Below are positions 1 through 8,069 of a stretch of DNA of 64,000 nucleotides, piece by piece. A program made the position numbers and the translations under genes. Position 1 is the first letter of the stretch. Every line of letters begins with the position of its first letter. The notes under the pieces are model-generated. The model was not told the origin of the DNA. It did not search any database and saw only the letters and a list, made by a program, of their open reading frames with translations. Source of the stretch: CAWINY01 sp963837635 (GTDB lineage Bacteria > Acidobacteriota > Terriglobia > Terriglobales > Acidobacteriaceae); contig CAWINY010000007.1 in NCBI GenBank assembly GCA_963837635.1, forward strand, positions 434,001 through 498,000, given 5' to 3'.

Positions 1-2
1 TT

Positions 3-821
3 GCAACCGATTTCTCGCCTTGTTCGAAGAGGGCATTGCCGATTGCTAAGGCCTTGGCCCAACGCCATGACGCGACATTGTTTGTTGCCCATGTCTATCC
101 TGCCGACGTCGGCGAAATGCAACTGGAGCCCGTGGCTCTGGAAGCCGCCTACTGCCGCCCTGCTGCCGAGCTTCGAATGGCCGAATTCATCGAAGCACAC
201 GATCTCGGTAGCCTGCCACACCGGGTTTTGCTTGAGGCAGGACCTATCTGGGAAGCGCTTTCCAGAATGGTCGAGGAAAACCACATTGACCTTATTGTTC
301 TCGGCACCCACGGCCGCAGCGGACTGAAACATCTCGTGCTCGGCTCGGTCGCCGAGCAGATCTTTCGTCATGCCGACTGTCCGGTACTGACGGTCGGGCC
401 CAAAGCCCGCGATGGATTTCGCCTAGGGCGACTCGAAACGATCGTGTATGCGACGGACTTATCTGCCGGGTCCCGAGGCTCTCTGCCCTATGCGTTGTCC
501 TTGGCCCGCGCGAACCGATCGTACGTGATCCTGGTCCACGCGCTCCTTCCTCTTTTGGGTGACGATACCGTCATGGTGCAGCCGGACGAGTTGCTTGAAA
601 ACGCCAAACTGGAATTAAAGGATCTCGTGCCGGACGACATCCCTCATGAGGTGATCGTGAAGGTTGGGCCGATCTCCGATCTGATCCTCAACGTCGCTGC
701 GGAGTCTAAGGCCGCATTGATCGTAATGGGGGCTCACCGTGCTTCATCGCACACCCCATGGGCGGTTGCGCACAAGGTGGTCTGCCACGCTACGTGCCCA
801 GTCCTAACGGTTCGTGGCTGA
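3..821 (+). CDS. Universal stress protein, two Usp domains (5' end outside window)
   Basis: The reading frame is already open at base 3 and reads ATDFSPCSKRALPIAKALAQ, the usual first strand and helix of a Usp domain, so the start lies upstream and about 15 residues are missing. Domain 1 carries the ATP-binding signature G-x2-G-x9-G-S (GTHGRSGLKHLVLGS, near 325-370). Domain 2 has only a degenerate GAHR version near its end, so nucleotide binding is expected in the first half only. Such tandem-Usp proteins are cytoplasmic stress or dormancy factors whose exact biochemical role is usually unknown. It lies 65 bp upstream of a close paralogue on the same strand, so co-transcription is likely. Confidence 0.9.
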   Translation, partial: ATDFSPCSKRALPIAKALAQRHDATLFVAHVYPADVGEMQLEPVALEAAYCRPAAELRMAEFIEAHDLGSLPHRVLLEAGPIWEALSRMVEENHIDLIVLGTHGRSGLKHLVLGSVAEQIFRHADCPVLTVGPKARDGFRLGRLETIVYATDLSAGSRGSLPYALSLARANRSYVILVHALLPLLGDDTVMVQPDELLENAKLELKDLVPDDIPHEVIVKVGPISDLILNVAAESKAALIVMGAHRASSHTPWAVAHKVVCHATCPVLTVRG

Positions 822-886
822 GGCTAGCAGAGCAGACAATCGATCAGGACCGACGCGAAAGGGGCGACGCCGCGAGGAGATATCCC

Positions 887-1777
887 ATGTCTACGGCAGC
901 GACGGCAACAACCAAACCGGTTCTTTCCTCGCAACCACAATTGAAGAACATACTCTTTGCCACTGATTTTTCGTTTTGTTCAGAGTTGGCGCTGATGTAC
1001 GCACGGGAGATCGCGCTGCGTTTCGGCTCGACGATCCACATTGTTCACGTGGTTGGTCCTGAACCTCTCATCGGTCCGCTCGCCGTCCACTATCCTCAAG
1101 TGGAAGAGGAGGACGCCGCGGCACGGCGGGCGCTAGCTAAGCTGATCCAAGGTAGCGCCCTCTCCTGCCTTTCGTACACAGAAACTATTGAGCGAGGCTC
1201 GGTTTGGGACGTGGTATCCAAAATGATCACAGATCGCAACATCGACCTGATCGTCCTCGGTACCCACGGCCGTGGTGGCCTGAAACATCTTGTACTCGGC
1301 TCGGTCGCCGAGCAGATCTTTCGTCATGCCAATTGTCCGGTATTGACGGTCGGACCAAAAGCTCGCAATGGACTCCGCGAGGGAAAAATCGAGACAATCG
1401 TGTATGCGACGGACTTTTCTCCCGGGTCTCAAGCTGCTCTGCCCTATGCGTTGTGCTTGACGCGCACGGACCAAGCGAAGGTGATTCTGGTCCACGCGGT
1501 TCGTCCTACGGCAGGCAGAGATATCCTCCCGGTGCTGCCGGACGAGATGGTTGAGAGTGCCAAACTGAAGTTGAAGCGTCTGGTGCCGGACTACATCCGT
1601 CAAGAAGTCATCACGAAAGTTGGCTTAGCCGCCGAATTGATTCTGAACGTCGCTGCAGATTGGAAAGCAGATTTGATCGTGATGGGAGCTCACCGGGGAA
1701 CGTCGCACACAGTATGGGCCGTCGCGCACCAGGTCGTTTCCAATGCACCTTGCTCAGTTTTGACGGTCCGCAGCTGA
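887..1777 (+). CDS. Universal stress protein, two Usp domains
   Basis: 296 residues. The ATG at 887 is chosen because GAGGAGA (874-880) sits 6 bases upstream and the protein then opens with a short linker followed by LKNILFATDFS. Domain 1 has the full G-x2-G-x9-G-S loop (GTHGRGGLKHLVLGS); domain 2 ends with the degenerate GAHRGTSHTVWAVAH. It is strongly similar to the preceding gene throughout, including the block around the ATP loop, so the pair looks like a tandem duplication. Role: cytoplasmic ATP-binding stress protein, precise function unknown. Confidence 0.92.
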   Translation: MSTAATATTKPVLSSQPQLKNILFATDFSFCSELALMYAREIALRFGSTIHIVHVVGPEPLIGPLAVHYPQVEEEDAAARRALAKLIQGSALSCLSYTETIERGSVWDVVSKMITDRNIDLIVLGTHGRGGLKHLVLGSVAEQIFRHANCPVLTVGPKARNGLREGKIETIVYATDFSPGSQAALPYALCLTRTDQAKVILVHAVRPTAGRDILPVLPDEMVESAKLKLKRLVPDYIRQEVITKVGLAAELILNVAADWKADLIVMGAHRGTSHTVWAVAHQVVSNAPCSVLTVRS

Positions 1778-1988
1778 TCCAGAGATAACGAAAGGTAACG
1801 ATCAATGCGCCTGCCGCGGAGAGAGTCAGAGGTTACATTGACCCAGAGTCGGAAGCGGCGATCCTGTGTTGATCTGGTCGAATGTGTGACTTGGAAATCG
1901 ACAGAGTGCGTTGTGATTCACATTTCTCGAATCGCATCGGCTCTACAAACAACAATAGACAATCTCTAGCTTTAGAGTGGAGGTACCT

Positions 1989-2471
1989 ATGTCATCGATC
2001 GTGCGTTGGCAACCATTCCAGGAGCTGGCAACGATGCAAGAGCGGATGAATCGCATGTTTGGCGATGTCATTGGCAGAGGGCCGCTGTCGCTCATGGAGG
2101 AAGAACCGTTGACCACCGTGGCCTTTGCGCCACCGGTGGACATTTACGAAGATGAGCAGCATTTGACCCTGAAGGTCGAGGTCCCGGGCATGGAAGAAAA
2201 GGACCTCAAGGTGCAAATCGAAAATGGTGTTTTGAGTGTGAGCGGAGAGCGCAACTTCGAGAAGGAGATCAAGGAAGAGAACTTCCGCCGTAAGGAGCGG
2301 CGCTTTGGTGCCTTTACGCGCTCGTTCACACTTCCAACCACGGTAGACCCCGAGAAGGTTGATGCATCCTATGTCAACGGTGTGCTTACGATCGCTCTGG
2401 CCAAGCGCGCCGAGGCGCGGCCCAAGCTGATCAAGGTAACCGTCGGAAAGGCTCTGCCGAAGGCGGCTTGA
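1989..2471 (+). CDS. Hsp20 / small heat-shock protein
   Basis: 160 residues from the ATG at 1989, which has GGAGG at 1979-1983 five bases upstream; a GTG 12 bases earlier is possible but would sit on the ribosome site. The central alpha-crystallin domain is complete: VDIYEDEQHLTLKVEVPGM, then ENGVLSVSGER, and the late strand YVNGVLTIALAK. A short C-terminal tail follows. The product is an ATP-independent holdase chaperone that binds unfolding proteins in the cytoplasm. It lies between tandem universal stress genes and a convergent EF-P-like gene, consistent with a stress cluster. A strong hairpin follows at 2508-2529. Confidence 0.94.
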   Translation: MSSIVRWQPFQELATMQERMNRMFGDVIGRGPLSLMEEEPLTTVAFAPPVDIYEDEQHLTLKVEVPGMEEKDLKVQIENGVLSVSGERNFEKEIKEENFRRKERRFGAFTRSFTLPTTVDPEKVDASYVNGVLTIALAKRAEARPKLIKVTVGKALPKAA

Positions 2472-2507
2472 TGCGTAAGCGGCTGCAACTGGTTTGACAT
2501 AGATTTC

Positions 2508-2529
2508 CGGGGGAGCACATGCTCCCCCG
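2508..2529. terminator. Bidirectional hairpin between convergent genes
   Basis: Perfect 10-bp inverted repeat CGGGGGAGCA / TGCTCCCCCG with a 2-base loop, between the convergent hsp20 and EF-P-like genes. There is no long T-run on either side, so it may be a weak intrinsic terminator or an mRNA 3'-end stabiliser. Confidence 0.6.
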
Positions 2530-2558
2530 ACTTGTAAAGCTGCCGAATGCGGCGCAGC

Positions 2559-3140
2559 CTATGCGCTGCGTTTCTTCTCAACCCGCACACGTTCCACGTA
2601 GCGCCCGGTACGGGTGTCCACACGGACCAATTCCCCAGGACCGACGAACAGCGGAACCTGCACGGTCAGACCATTCTCGAGCACCGCGTCCTTCCACGTG
2701 CTGTCCTGTCCGGCGTGGCTTGGAGGTGCCGTATCGGCGATCGGGACCTCGACTGTGTCAGGGAGGATCACACTTACCGGCCGTCCTTCAAAGAAATCAA
2801 CTGGTATCCTCATGCCCTCCCGTAGGAACTTCTCTGTTTTGCCTAACAGCTCTCGCGGCAGTTCGACTTGCTCGTAGGTATCCGAATCCATGAAGATGCA
2901 CGACGCCGCATCGGCGTAGAGAAAATCCATGGGTTGCCGCTTGAACTCCAAATCTTCCAACTTTTCGTCGGGACGGAAATGCGGCTCCCATAGTCGCGCG
3001 CTATCGACGGCCCGCAGCTTCATTTTGACGAATCCGCCCTGCTGGCCGGCCCCGGCTTTGACCTCGCATTCCAGCACCTTGTAGACCGCATGTGCGATGC
3101 GGAGGCCCATCCCTTCGCGTACTTGTGACGCAAGCACCAT
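2559..3140 (-). CDS. Elongation factor P-like protein with unusual loop tip
   Basis: 193 residues with the three-barrel EF-P layout: N-terminal KOW-like barrel (1-65), middle OB barrel (PMDFLYADAASCIFMDSDTYEQ) and C-terminal OB barrel ending VPLFVGPGELVRVDTRTGRY. EF-P enters the ribosomal E site and rescues stalls at polyproline. In canonical EF-P the loop tip (PGKGQ) carries a lysine or arginine that is modified. Here the loop reads KAGAGQQGGF (28-37), two residues longer and without a basic residue at the tip. The ATG at 3140 follows AGGAGG by four bases. It is probably a paralogue of a housekeeping EF-P elsewhere in the genome (inference). Confidence 0.85.
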   Translation of the reverse strand: MVLASQVREGMGLRIAHAVYKVLECEVKAGAGQQGGFVKMKLRAVDSARLWEPHFRPDEKLEDLEFKRQPMDFLYADAASCIFMDSDTYEQVELPRELLGKTEKFLREGMRIPVDFFEGRPVSVILPDTVEVPIADTAPPSHAGQDSTWKDAVLENGLTVQVPLFVGPGELVRVDTRTGRYVERVRVEKKRSA

Positions 3141-3212
3141 GGCTCCTCCTGAGATCCCGCAGCCTGGGCCCAGCGTTTCCGCGCGCTTCAGGCCGCCACT
3201 CGAGCAGGCCGT

Positions 3213-4103
3213 TTAGCCTCTTACGGTCATTACCGGACACGGCGCTTCACAGACCACGCGATGCGCCGTGGCCCAAGGCAGATGGCCAGGGGCCACTCCG
3301 GGACGCTTGGCGCCCATGACAATGAGCCGTGCTTCCCGCTCTCGGGCGATCCGCAGGATAGCATCGGGCGGCGGCGCGAATACCACCACCAGCTCCGGTT
3401 TGCACGCCTGCTCCAGCTCTGGCGACAGCAGCTTCCGTAGGCGCTTCCGAGAGGATTCTGCGAACTCTTCCAATTCCACAGGTGAGGCCTCCGGTGCTTC
3501 CGCCACAGCGTGCAAGATGAGTAGCTTCGCCTGGTTCTCCCGCGCCAAAGCGACGGCGTACGGTAGCGCGTTGAGTGACCCCGCAGAGAAATCGGTGGCG
3601 TACAAGATGGGGTTAATGCGCCCTTCGGTAAGACCATCGGGCACGATGTGCGGACCAACGGTGAGCACGGGACACTCTGCGCGACGGAAGATCTCTTCCG
3701 CCACCGAACCAAGCGCCAACTGGACGAGCCCCTGCCGTCCACGCGTCCCCAGCACGATCAGGTCAACTTGGCGTTCGCGGATCGCCTCCTCCAACACGGG
3801 CCACAGCCCGCCGCGCCGGATCAGCACCTCATAGCTCACGTCTTTCAGAGGTTGATGGAGCAGCAGGTCCGCCATCTTGCGCTCGCTCTCTTGAAGTACC
3901 GCGTCCAATTCCGGCACATAGTCCACCATTAGCGGCAACCGCGGCTGTGGTGGTAAGACATGAACCAGGTGGACCACAGAGCCAAAGCGCGACGCAAGGG
4001 CGCGCGCGAAGGGCAACGCTGCTTCCGAACAGGAAGAGAAATCGGTTGCAAAAAGAATGTTCTTCAGACGAATCGAGGGCATGGTCTTCGCTGTGACAGC
4101 CAT
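3213..4103 (-). CDS. Universal stress protein, two Usp domains
   Basis: 296 residues, opening LKNILFATDFSSCSEAALPF after a short leader. Domain 1 carries GTRGRQGLVQLALGS, a full ATP-binding loop; domain 2 ends with the degenerate GAKRPGVAPGHLPWATAH. The start is supported by AAGGAGG immediately upstream (minus strand). The sequence is more diverged than that of the two plus-strand paralogues at the left edge, so this is an older copy. It follows the EF-P-like gene on the same strand with a short gap. Cytoplasmic stress protein, detailed role unknown. Confidence 0.92.
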   Translation of the reverse strand: MAVTAKTMPSIRLKNILFATDFSSCSEAALPFARALASRFGSVVHLVHVLPPQPRLPLMVDYVPELDAVLQESERKMADLLLHQPLKDVSYEVLIRRGGLWPVLEEAIRERQVDLIVLGTRGRQGLVQLALGSVAEEIFRRAECPVLTVGPHIVPDGLTEGRINPILYATDFSAGSLNALPYAVALARENQAKLLILHAVAEAPEASPVELEEFAESSRKRLRKLLSPELEQACKPELVVVFAPPPDAILRIAREREARLIVMGAKRPGVAPGHLPWATAHRVVCEAPCPVMTVRG

Positions 4104-4153
4104 GGAACACCTCCTTCTGCGCTCCCGCCCGTTTGCCGCGCGCCCACAGTTTA

Positions 4154-4185
4154 AAGCAAGGCCGACAATTGCGCCGGCCTTGCTT
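4154..4185 (-). terminator. Hairpin after the small secreted-protein gene
   Basis: 11-bp perfect inverted repeat AAGCAAGGCCG / CGGCCTTGCTT with a 10-base loop, just downstream of the minus-strand gene ending at 4192 and before the next universal stress gene. On the minus strand it is followed by a short T-rich stretch, consistent with a weak intrinsic terminator. Confidence 0.6.
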
Positions 4186-4191
4186 CAAGGT

Positions 4192-4590
4192 TCAGCCCGT
4201 GATTTCGATTGTATGTGCCCGGTTACCCTTGACCATGGGCATGAACTCGATGGAAACCTGTTTATTCACGTGATTGGCAAGATCATCGAACATAGCCGGC
4301 TGTCCTGTAATCTTGACCCGGGTCATTTTGCCGGCCTTAAAGTGATACGAAATGCCGTTCGGTCCGGTAACGACAAGGGTGTGCTTATCGGTGTCGACCA
4401 GCGAAATCATTCCCTCCATCTTTTCCATTTTTCCAAGCGCACGATCGGCCTTTGCCTGTGCTGTCATGGACGTGGCCTGGACAGCCGATGGAGCCAGAAC
4501 TCCCGTCTGTTGCGCAAGTACAACCGCAGTCACCAAAAGGAACAGCGCAACCATGGCAATGCAGATGATCACCGCTCTAATTCTTGTCAT
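4192..4590 (-). CDS. Small secreted protein of unknown function
   Basis: 132 residues with a clear Sec signal peptide: MTRIR, a hydrophobic core of about 20 residues, then cleavage near VLAQQ. The mature part is polar and predicts beta structure (LVDTDKHTLVVTGPNGISYHF and a C-terminal HTIEITG), like small periplasmic beta-barrel or OB-like proteins. No named family was recognised. AGGAGGT precedes the ATG by about 7 bases. It sits between two universal stress genes on the same strand and is probably co-regulated with them. Confidence 0.7.
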   Translation of the reverse strand: MTRIRAVIICIAMVALFLLVTAVVLAQQTGVLAPSAVQATSMTAQAKADRALGKMEKMEGMISLVDTDKHTLVVTGPNGISYHFKAGKMTRVKITGQPAMFDDLANHVNKQVSIEFMPMVKGNRAHTIEITG

Positions 4591-4667
4591 AACGCTACCT
4601 CCTAGGCTGGTCGATTAACCTAGCCCAGCCATTGCCAGTACTTGAACCCGTAGTACCCGATCCGTGC

Positions 4668-5561
4668 CTAGCTACGCACGGTCAACACGGGACAACCGGC
4701 CCGGGCAACCACTCTAGATGCCGTAGCCCACGGCTTACCCGGGGTGACTACGTGCATGCCGACTCTGCTGCGTCCGCCGAGCACAATCAGGTCCGCCTCA
4801 CGCTCCGCGGCTTCCTCGACAATCCGTTCTTCCGGCGGCCCCAGCTCAATGATGGGCTCAATGCTGCAGAGCTGGTCAACGCCGCGAGGTAACAAGTCCA
4901 GGAGCCACTGCTCAAAAGCGGCCTCGTTCAAATAATCGCGCGTGACCTCTTCCGTATCCACATACACCAGCATGAGATGGGCGTGGTTGTGGATCGCAAG
5001 CGACAGAGCATAGGGGAGCGCTCCGAACGAGCTTTGAGTCAAATCGGTGGCGTAAAGTATCCGCTGAAGCTTCTTTTCGGTCCCTGCCTCCGCCGCTGGA
5101 GGCGCTCCGCCGCAAGTCAGCACCGGACATGGCGCCCGATAGAAAATCTGCTCCGCAGTCGAGCCCAGCGCCGTTTCCTTCCGTTCGCTGCGCCCATGCG
5201 TCCCGAACGCAATCAAGTCAATGCCTTCCTGTTGGATAAGCGCGGAGAGCGTATCCGCAATGGGGCCTCGGTGAATGCGTGCTTGGTGCGGAACCTCCTT
5301 GGGGGAATGACTGTGCAGGAATCGGGTCATTTTCGTTTTCGCAATGCCTCTTTCTTTGTCGAGCGCCGCGGTCGTGTCGTGATCCGCGGCAACAACATGC
5401 GCCACATGCAGGGTCGAGCCATAGCAGCGGGCAATCGCGCACGCAATACAGAGCGCACCCGCTGAACAGCGCGAAAAATCTGTGGCAAACAGGATCTTCT
5501 TCAGTTGTGGGGAAACGATGTCTCTGGCCGGTGAAACCAGGGCTCTGGCAGGTGAAGACAT
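4668..5561 (-). CDS. Universal stress protein, two Usp domains
   Basis: 297 residues; LKKILFATDFSRCSAGALCI begins domain 1, which has the loop GTHGRSERKETALGS. The second half starts LQRILYATDLTQSSFGALPY and ends VVARAGCPVLTVRS. The ATG at 5561 follows AGGAGGTGTCCC. It is the fourth such gene in 5.6 kb. It is divergent from the exporter operon, and two CRP/FNR-like palindromes lie in the shared intergenic region, so it may be induced together with that operon (inference). Confidence 0.92.
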   Translation of the reverse strand: MSSPARALVSPARDIVSPQLKKILFATDFSRCSAGALCIACAIARCYGSTLHVAHVVAADHDTTAALDKERGIAKTKMTRFLHSHSPKEVPHQARIHRGPIADTLSALIQQEGIDLIAFGTHGRSERKETALGSTAEQIFYRAPCPVLTCGGAPPAAEAGTEKKLQRILYATDLTQSSFGALPYALSLAIHNHAHLMLVYVDTEEVTRDYLNEAAFEQWLLDLLPRGVDQLCSIEPIIELGPPEERIVEEAAEREADLIVLGGRSRVGMHVVTPGKPWATASRVVARAGCPVLTVRS

Positions 5562-5630
5562 GGGACACCTCCTGGCGGAGGAAACTCCGTCCCCTTTATT
5601 TAAAGACTAAGCCCATAGGGCGCCCTTGGC

Positions 5631-5709
5631 TGTGACTGGGATCACCCGCCGGCGGGTAAAGGCAGCTTACGCGAGCTTGGAATGGGCCATCGCCTGTGAC
5701 TGGCATCAC
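5631..5709. promoter_or_regulatory. Two CRP/FNR-like operators in a divergent promoter region
   Basis: Two near-identical 15-mers, TGTGACTGGGATCAC (5631-5645) and TGTGACTGGCATCAC (5695-5709), lie 64 bp apart, about six helical turns. Each matches the CRP-family pattern TGTGA-N6-TCAC. Between them is the palindrome CCCGCCGGCGGG. They lie between the divergent universal stress gene (start 5561) and the MacA-like gene (start 5835). A CRP/FNR-family regulator could control both sides; this is inferred from sequence only. Confidence 0.55.
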
Positions 5710-5834
5710 TGTACCCGCACTGCCCCTGGAATAAGGTGATAATGATTAGTCCCGACAAGCGCTTGGCGCTCGTTCGGGCGCGCGCCCCTCGAAACGAGAA
5801 ACGGCTCTGTTCCGATCAGGAAAGGAGTCGGGCC

Positions 5835-7293
5835 ATGGCAGTTACCGCGAAAGACGTACCTTCCCAAGAGTTCGCAACCGCAACTCGCTTTTTGGAAAAG
5901 CCCGCCATCCCTGTTCCCGTGAAACGCCGCCGGTTACGAACCTACGCGGCGTGGTTGCTATTGGCCGTCGCCCTACTCGCAACATGGCTCGGTTGGCGCT
6001 CTCATTCGCAGGCGCTCATCCGCTTTGAAACCGTTCCCCTGGAGCGCGGTTCGATTCAGGCCAGCATTACCGCCACGGGAACGCTGAACCCGGTGGTCAA
6101 TGTCCAGGTGGGCAGCCAGGTTTCCGGCAACATCAAGGCGCTCTATGCCGACTTCAACACCCAGGTAAAGCAAGGCCAACTGGTTGCGTTGATCGATCCG
6201 CAGATCTTCCAGGCCCAGGTCGACCAGGCCAAGGGCGCAGCTACATCCGCCGACACCGCCGTGACCACCGCTCAAGCGCAAGTGGAAAAAGCCAAGGCCG
6301 ATCTGGCCGGAGCCACCGCTAATAAAAGCAACCTGCAGGCAGTGCTGGCCAAGGACCGCGCCAATGCGCTCAACGCACAAGTGCAGTGGCAGCGCTCGCA
6401 GGGACTCTTCAAGGAAGGCGTGGTCTCGCAGCAGGACTATGACTCGGCCAAAGCGGCCTATGACGCGTACCAGGCGCAGATCACCGCTGACCAATCTCAG
6501 ATCGACGCCGCCGGGCACGCTATCCAGTCCGCGCAAGCCCAGGTGAATGTTGCCACGACGCAGTTGGCAACCGCCCGAGCCCAGGCGCAACAAGCCAGGG
6601 CAGCTTTAGCGCAAGCGGAGATCAACCTGGCCCATACGCGGATCGTGGCTCCGGTTTCGGGCACGGTGATCGCGCGCCACTTCGATGTGGGGCAGACTGT
6701 GGCGGCGTCCTTTCAGGCGCCGGACATCTTCGACATCGCGCAAGACCTGACCAAGATGCAAGTTGACACCAACGTGGATGAATCCGATGTGGGAACCATC
6801 CGCGCCGGGCAGTCGGCCAACTTCACCGTGGATGCCTATCCGAATACGGCTTTCCATGGAACTGTGAGCGACGTTCGCAAGGCCCCAATTGTCACGCAGA
6901 ACGTGGTCACCTATGACGTGGTTATTACGGTCAGCAACCCCGATCTCAAGCTGTTTCCCGGCATGACCGCCAATGTCACCATTCTCACGGCTCGAGTCGA
7001 TGATGTGCTGAAGGTGCCGAACGCGGCCCTGCGTTTCCATCCGTCCTCAGACCTCATTAGCAAGACTGGGATCACTGCGCCGCCCTCATCCGCGCTCTAC
7101 GTACTGAGCGGGAAGGAAACTAAAGGCGGTTCCCGTGAGCTTCGGTCTATCGGATGGACAATTCACGGCGGTGAGCAGCCCCGCTGGGCTGAAGGCCGGA
7201 GACGCGGTTGTGGTTCGTGCGTTGGCGCAAGGCCAGTCAGCCAGCAGTGGAACCACAACCAGCTCTCCTGTGCGCAGGCTGCCCGGAATGTAG
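5835..7293 (+). pseudogene. macA: MacA-like periplasmic adaptor, frameshifted near its 3' end
   Basis: HlyD/RND-type membrane-fusion protein that links an inner-membrane ABC exporter to an outer-membrane channel. The ATG at 5835 is preferred (AAAGGAG at 5821-5827). There is one N-terminal membrane segment (YAAWLLLAVALLATWLGW), lipoyl halves flanking a long coiled coil rich in Ala/Gln (TAQAQVEKAKADLAGA and later), then a beta-barrel domain. At about 7121-7130 an extra G in the AAAGGCGG run shifts the frame. Downstream, the next frame reads VPVSFGLSDGQFTAVSSP and LKAGDAVVVRALAQ, the expected C-terminus, and stops at 7291-7293. Without the correction the tail is nonsense to 7307. A sequencing error is possible. 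Confidence 0.85.
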
Positions 7294-7316
7294 GACTAGA
7301 AACATAGGACTAAACC

Positions 7317-8069
7317 ATGGCACCGCTCATCGAGGTTCGCGATCTGCACAAGGTGTACAGCCTGGGCGAGGTCGAGGTGCATGCTGTAGCTGACGTTTCG
7401 GTGACGATCGACCGCGGCTGTTTCGTTGCGCTCATGGGGCCGTCCGGTTCGGGCAAATCTACTTTCGTGAACCTGCTGGGGTGCCTGGATCGGTCGACCT
7501 CGGGACACTATCTGCTCGATGGCGTGCCGGTGGAGTCGCTGGATCGCGATCAGCTTGCCGAAATCCGGAACAAGAAAATTGGCTTCATCTTTCAGACCTT
7601 CAACCTGCTTCCGCGGGTCGATGCCCTGGAGAACGTCGAACTGCCGCTGCTGTACACGGACCATGACGTTCCCGACTCGGAAGAAAGAGCGGCGCAAGCA
7701 CTGATTTCCGTGGGATTGGCGGGCCGCGAGCACAGCCTGCCCAACCAACTTTCCGGCGGACAGCAGCAGCGCGTAGCCATTGCCCGTGCGCTGGTGAACA
7801 ACCCCGAGATCCTGCTGGCCGATGAACCGACGGGCCAGCTCGATTCGCGCACCAGCGAAGAGATCATGAAGATCTTTCAGGATCTGAACCGCGCGCGTGG
7901 GATCACCATCCTGCTGGTCACGCATTCGGATGAAATAGCAGCTTACGCCGACAGGATTGTCCGCTTTCGCGATGGACGAATTGTGGGCGATCAGCCTGTC
8001 CTCCACACAAGGAACGGTCGGGAAAAGTGTGATTCAACCGCCGGTGCTCGGGAGGAGGTGTTGTCATGA
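7317..8069 (+). CDS. ABC exporter ATPase (MacB/LolD type)
   Basis: 250 residues, with Walker A GPSGSGKST, Q-loop region FQTFNLLPR, signature LSGGQQQRVAIARAL, Walker B ILLADEPTG and a switch histidine in VTHSDEIA. This is a free-standing nucleotide-binding subunit of the MacB/LolD/FtsE class that powers export or extraction of peptides, lipoproteins or macrolides. Its stop overlaps the permease start by 4 bases (ATGA at 8066-8069), showing translational coupling. With the adaptor upstream it forms a three-gene MacA/MacB-type pump. Confidence 0.93.
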   Translation: MAPLIEVRDLHKVYSLGEVEVHAVADVSVTIDRGCFVALMGPSGSGKSTFVNLLGCLDRSTSGHYLLDGVPVESLDRDQLAEIRNKKIGFIFQTFNLLPRVDALENVELPLLYTDHDVPDSEERAAQALISVGLAGREHSLPNQLSGGQQQRVAIARALVNNPEILLADEPTGQLDSRTSEEIMKIFQDLNRARGITILLVTHSDEIAAYADRIVRFRDGRIVGDQPVLHTRNGREKCDSTAGAREEVLS

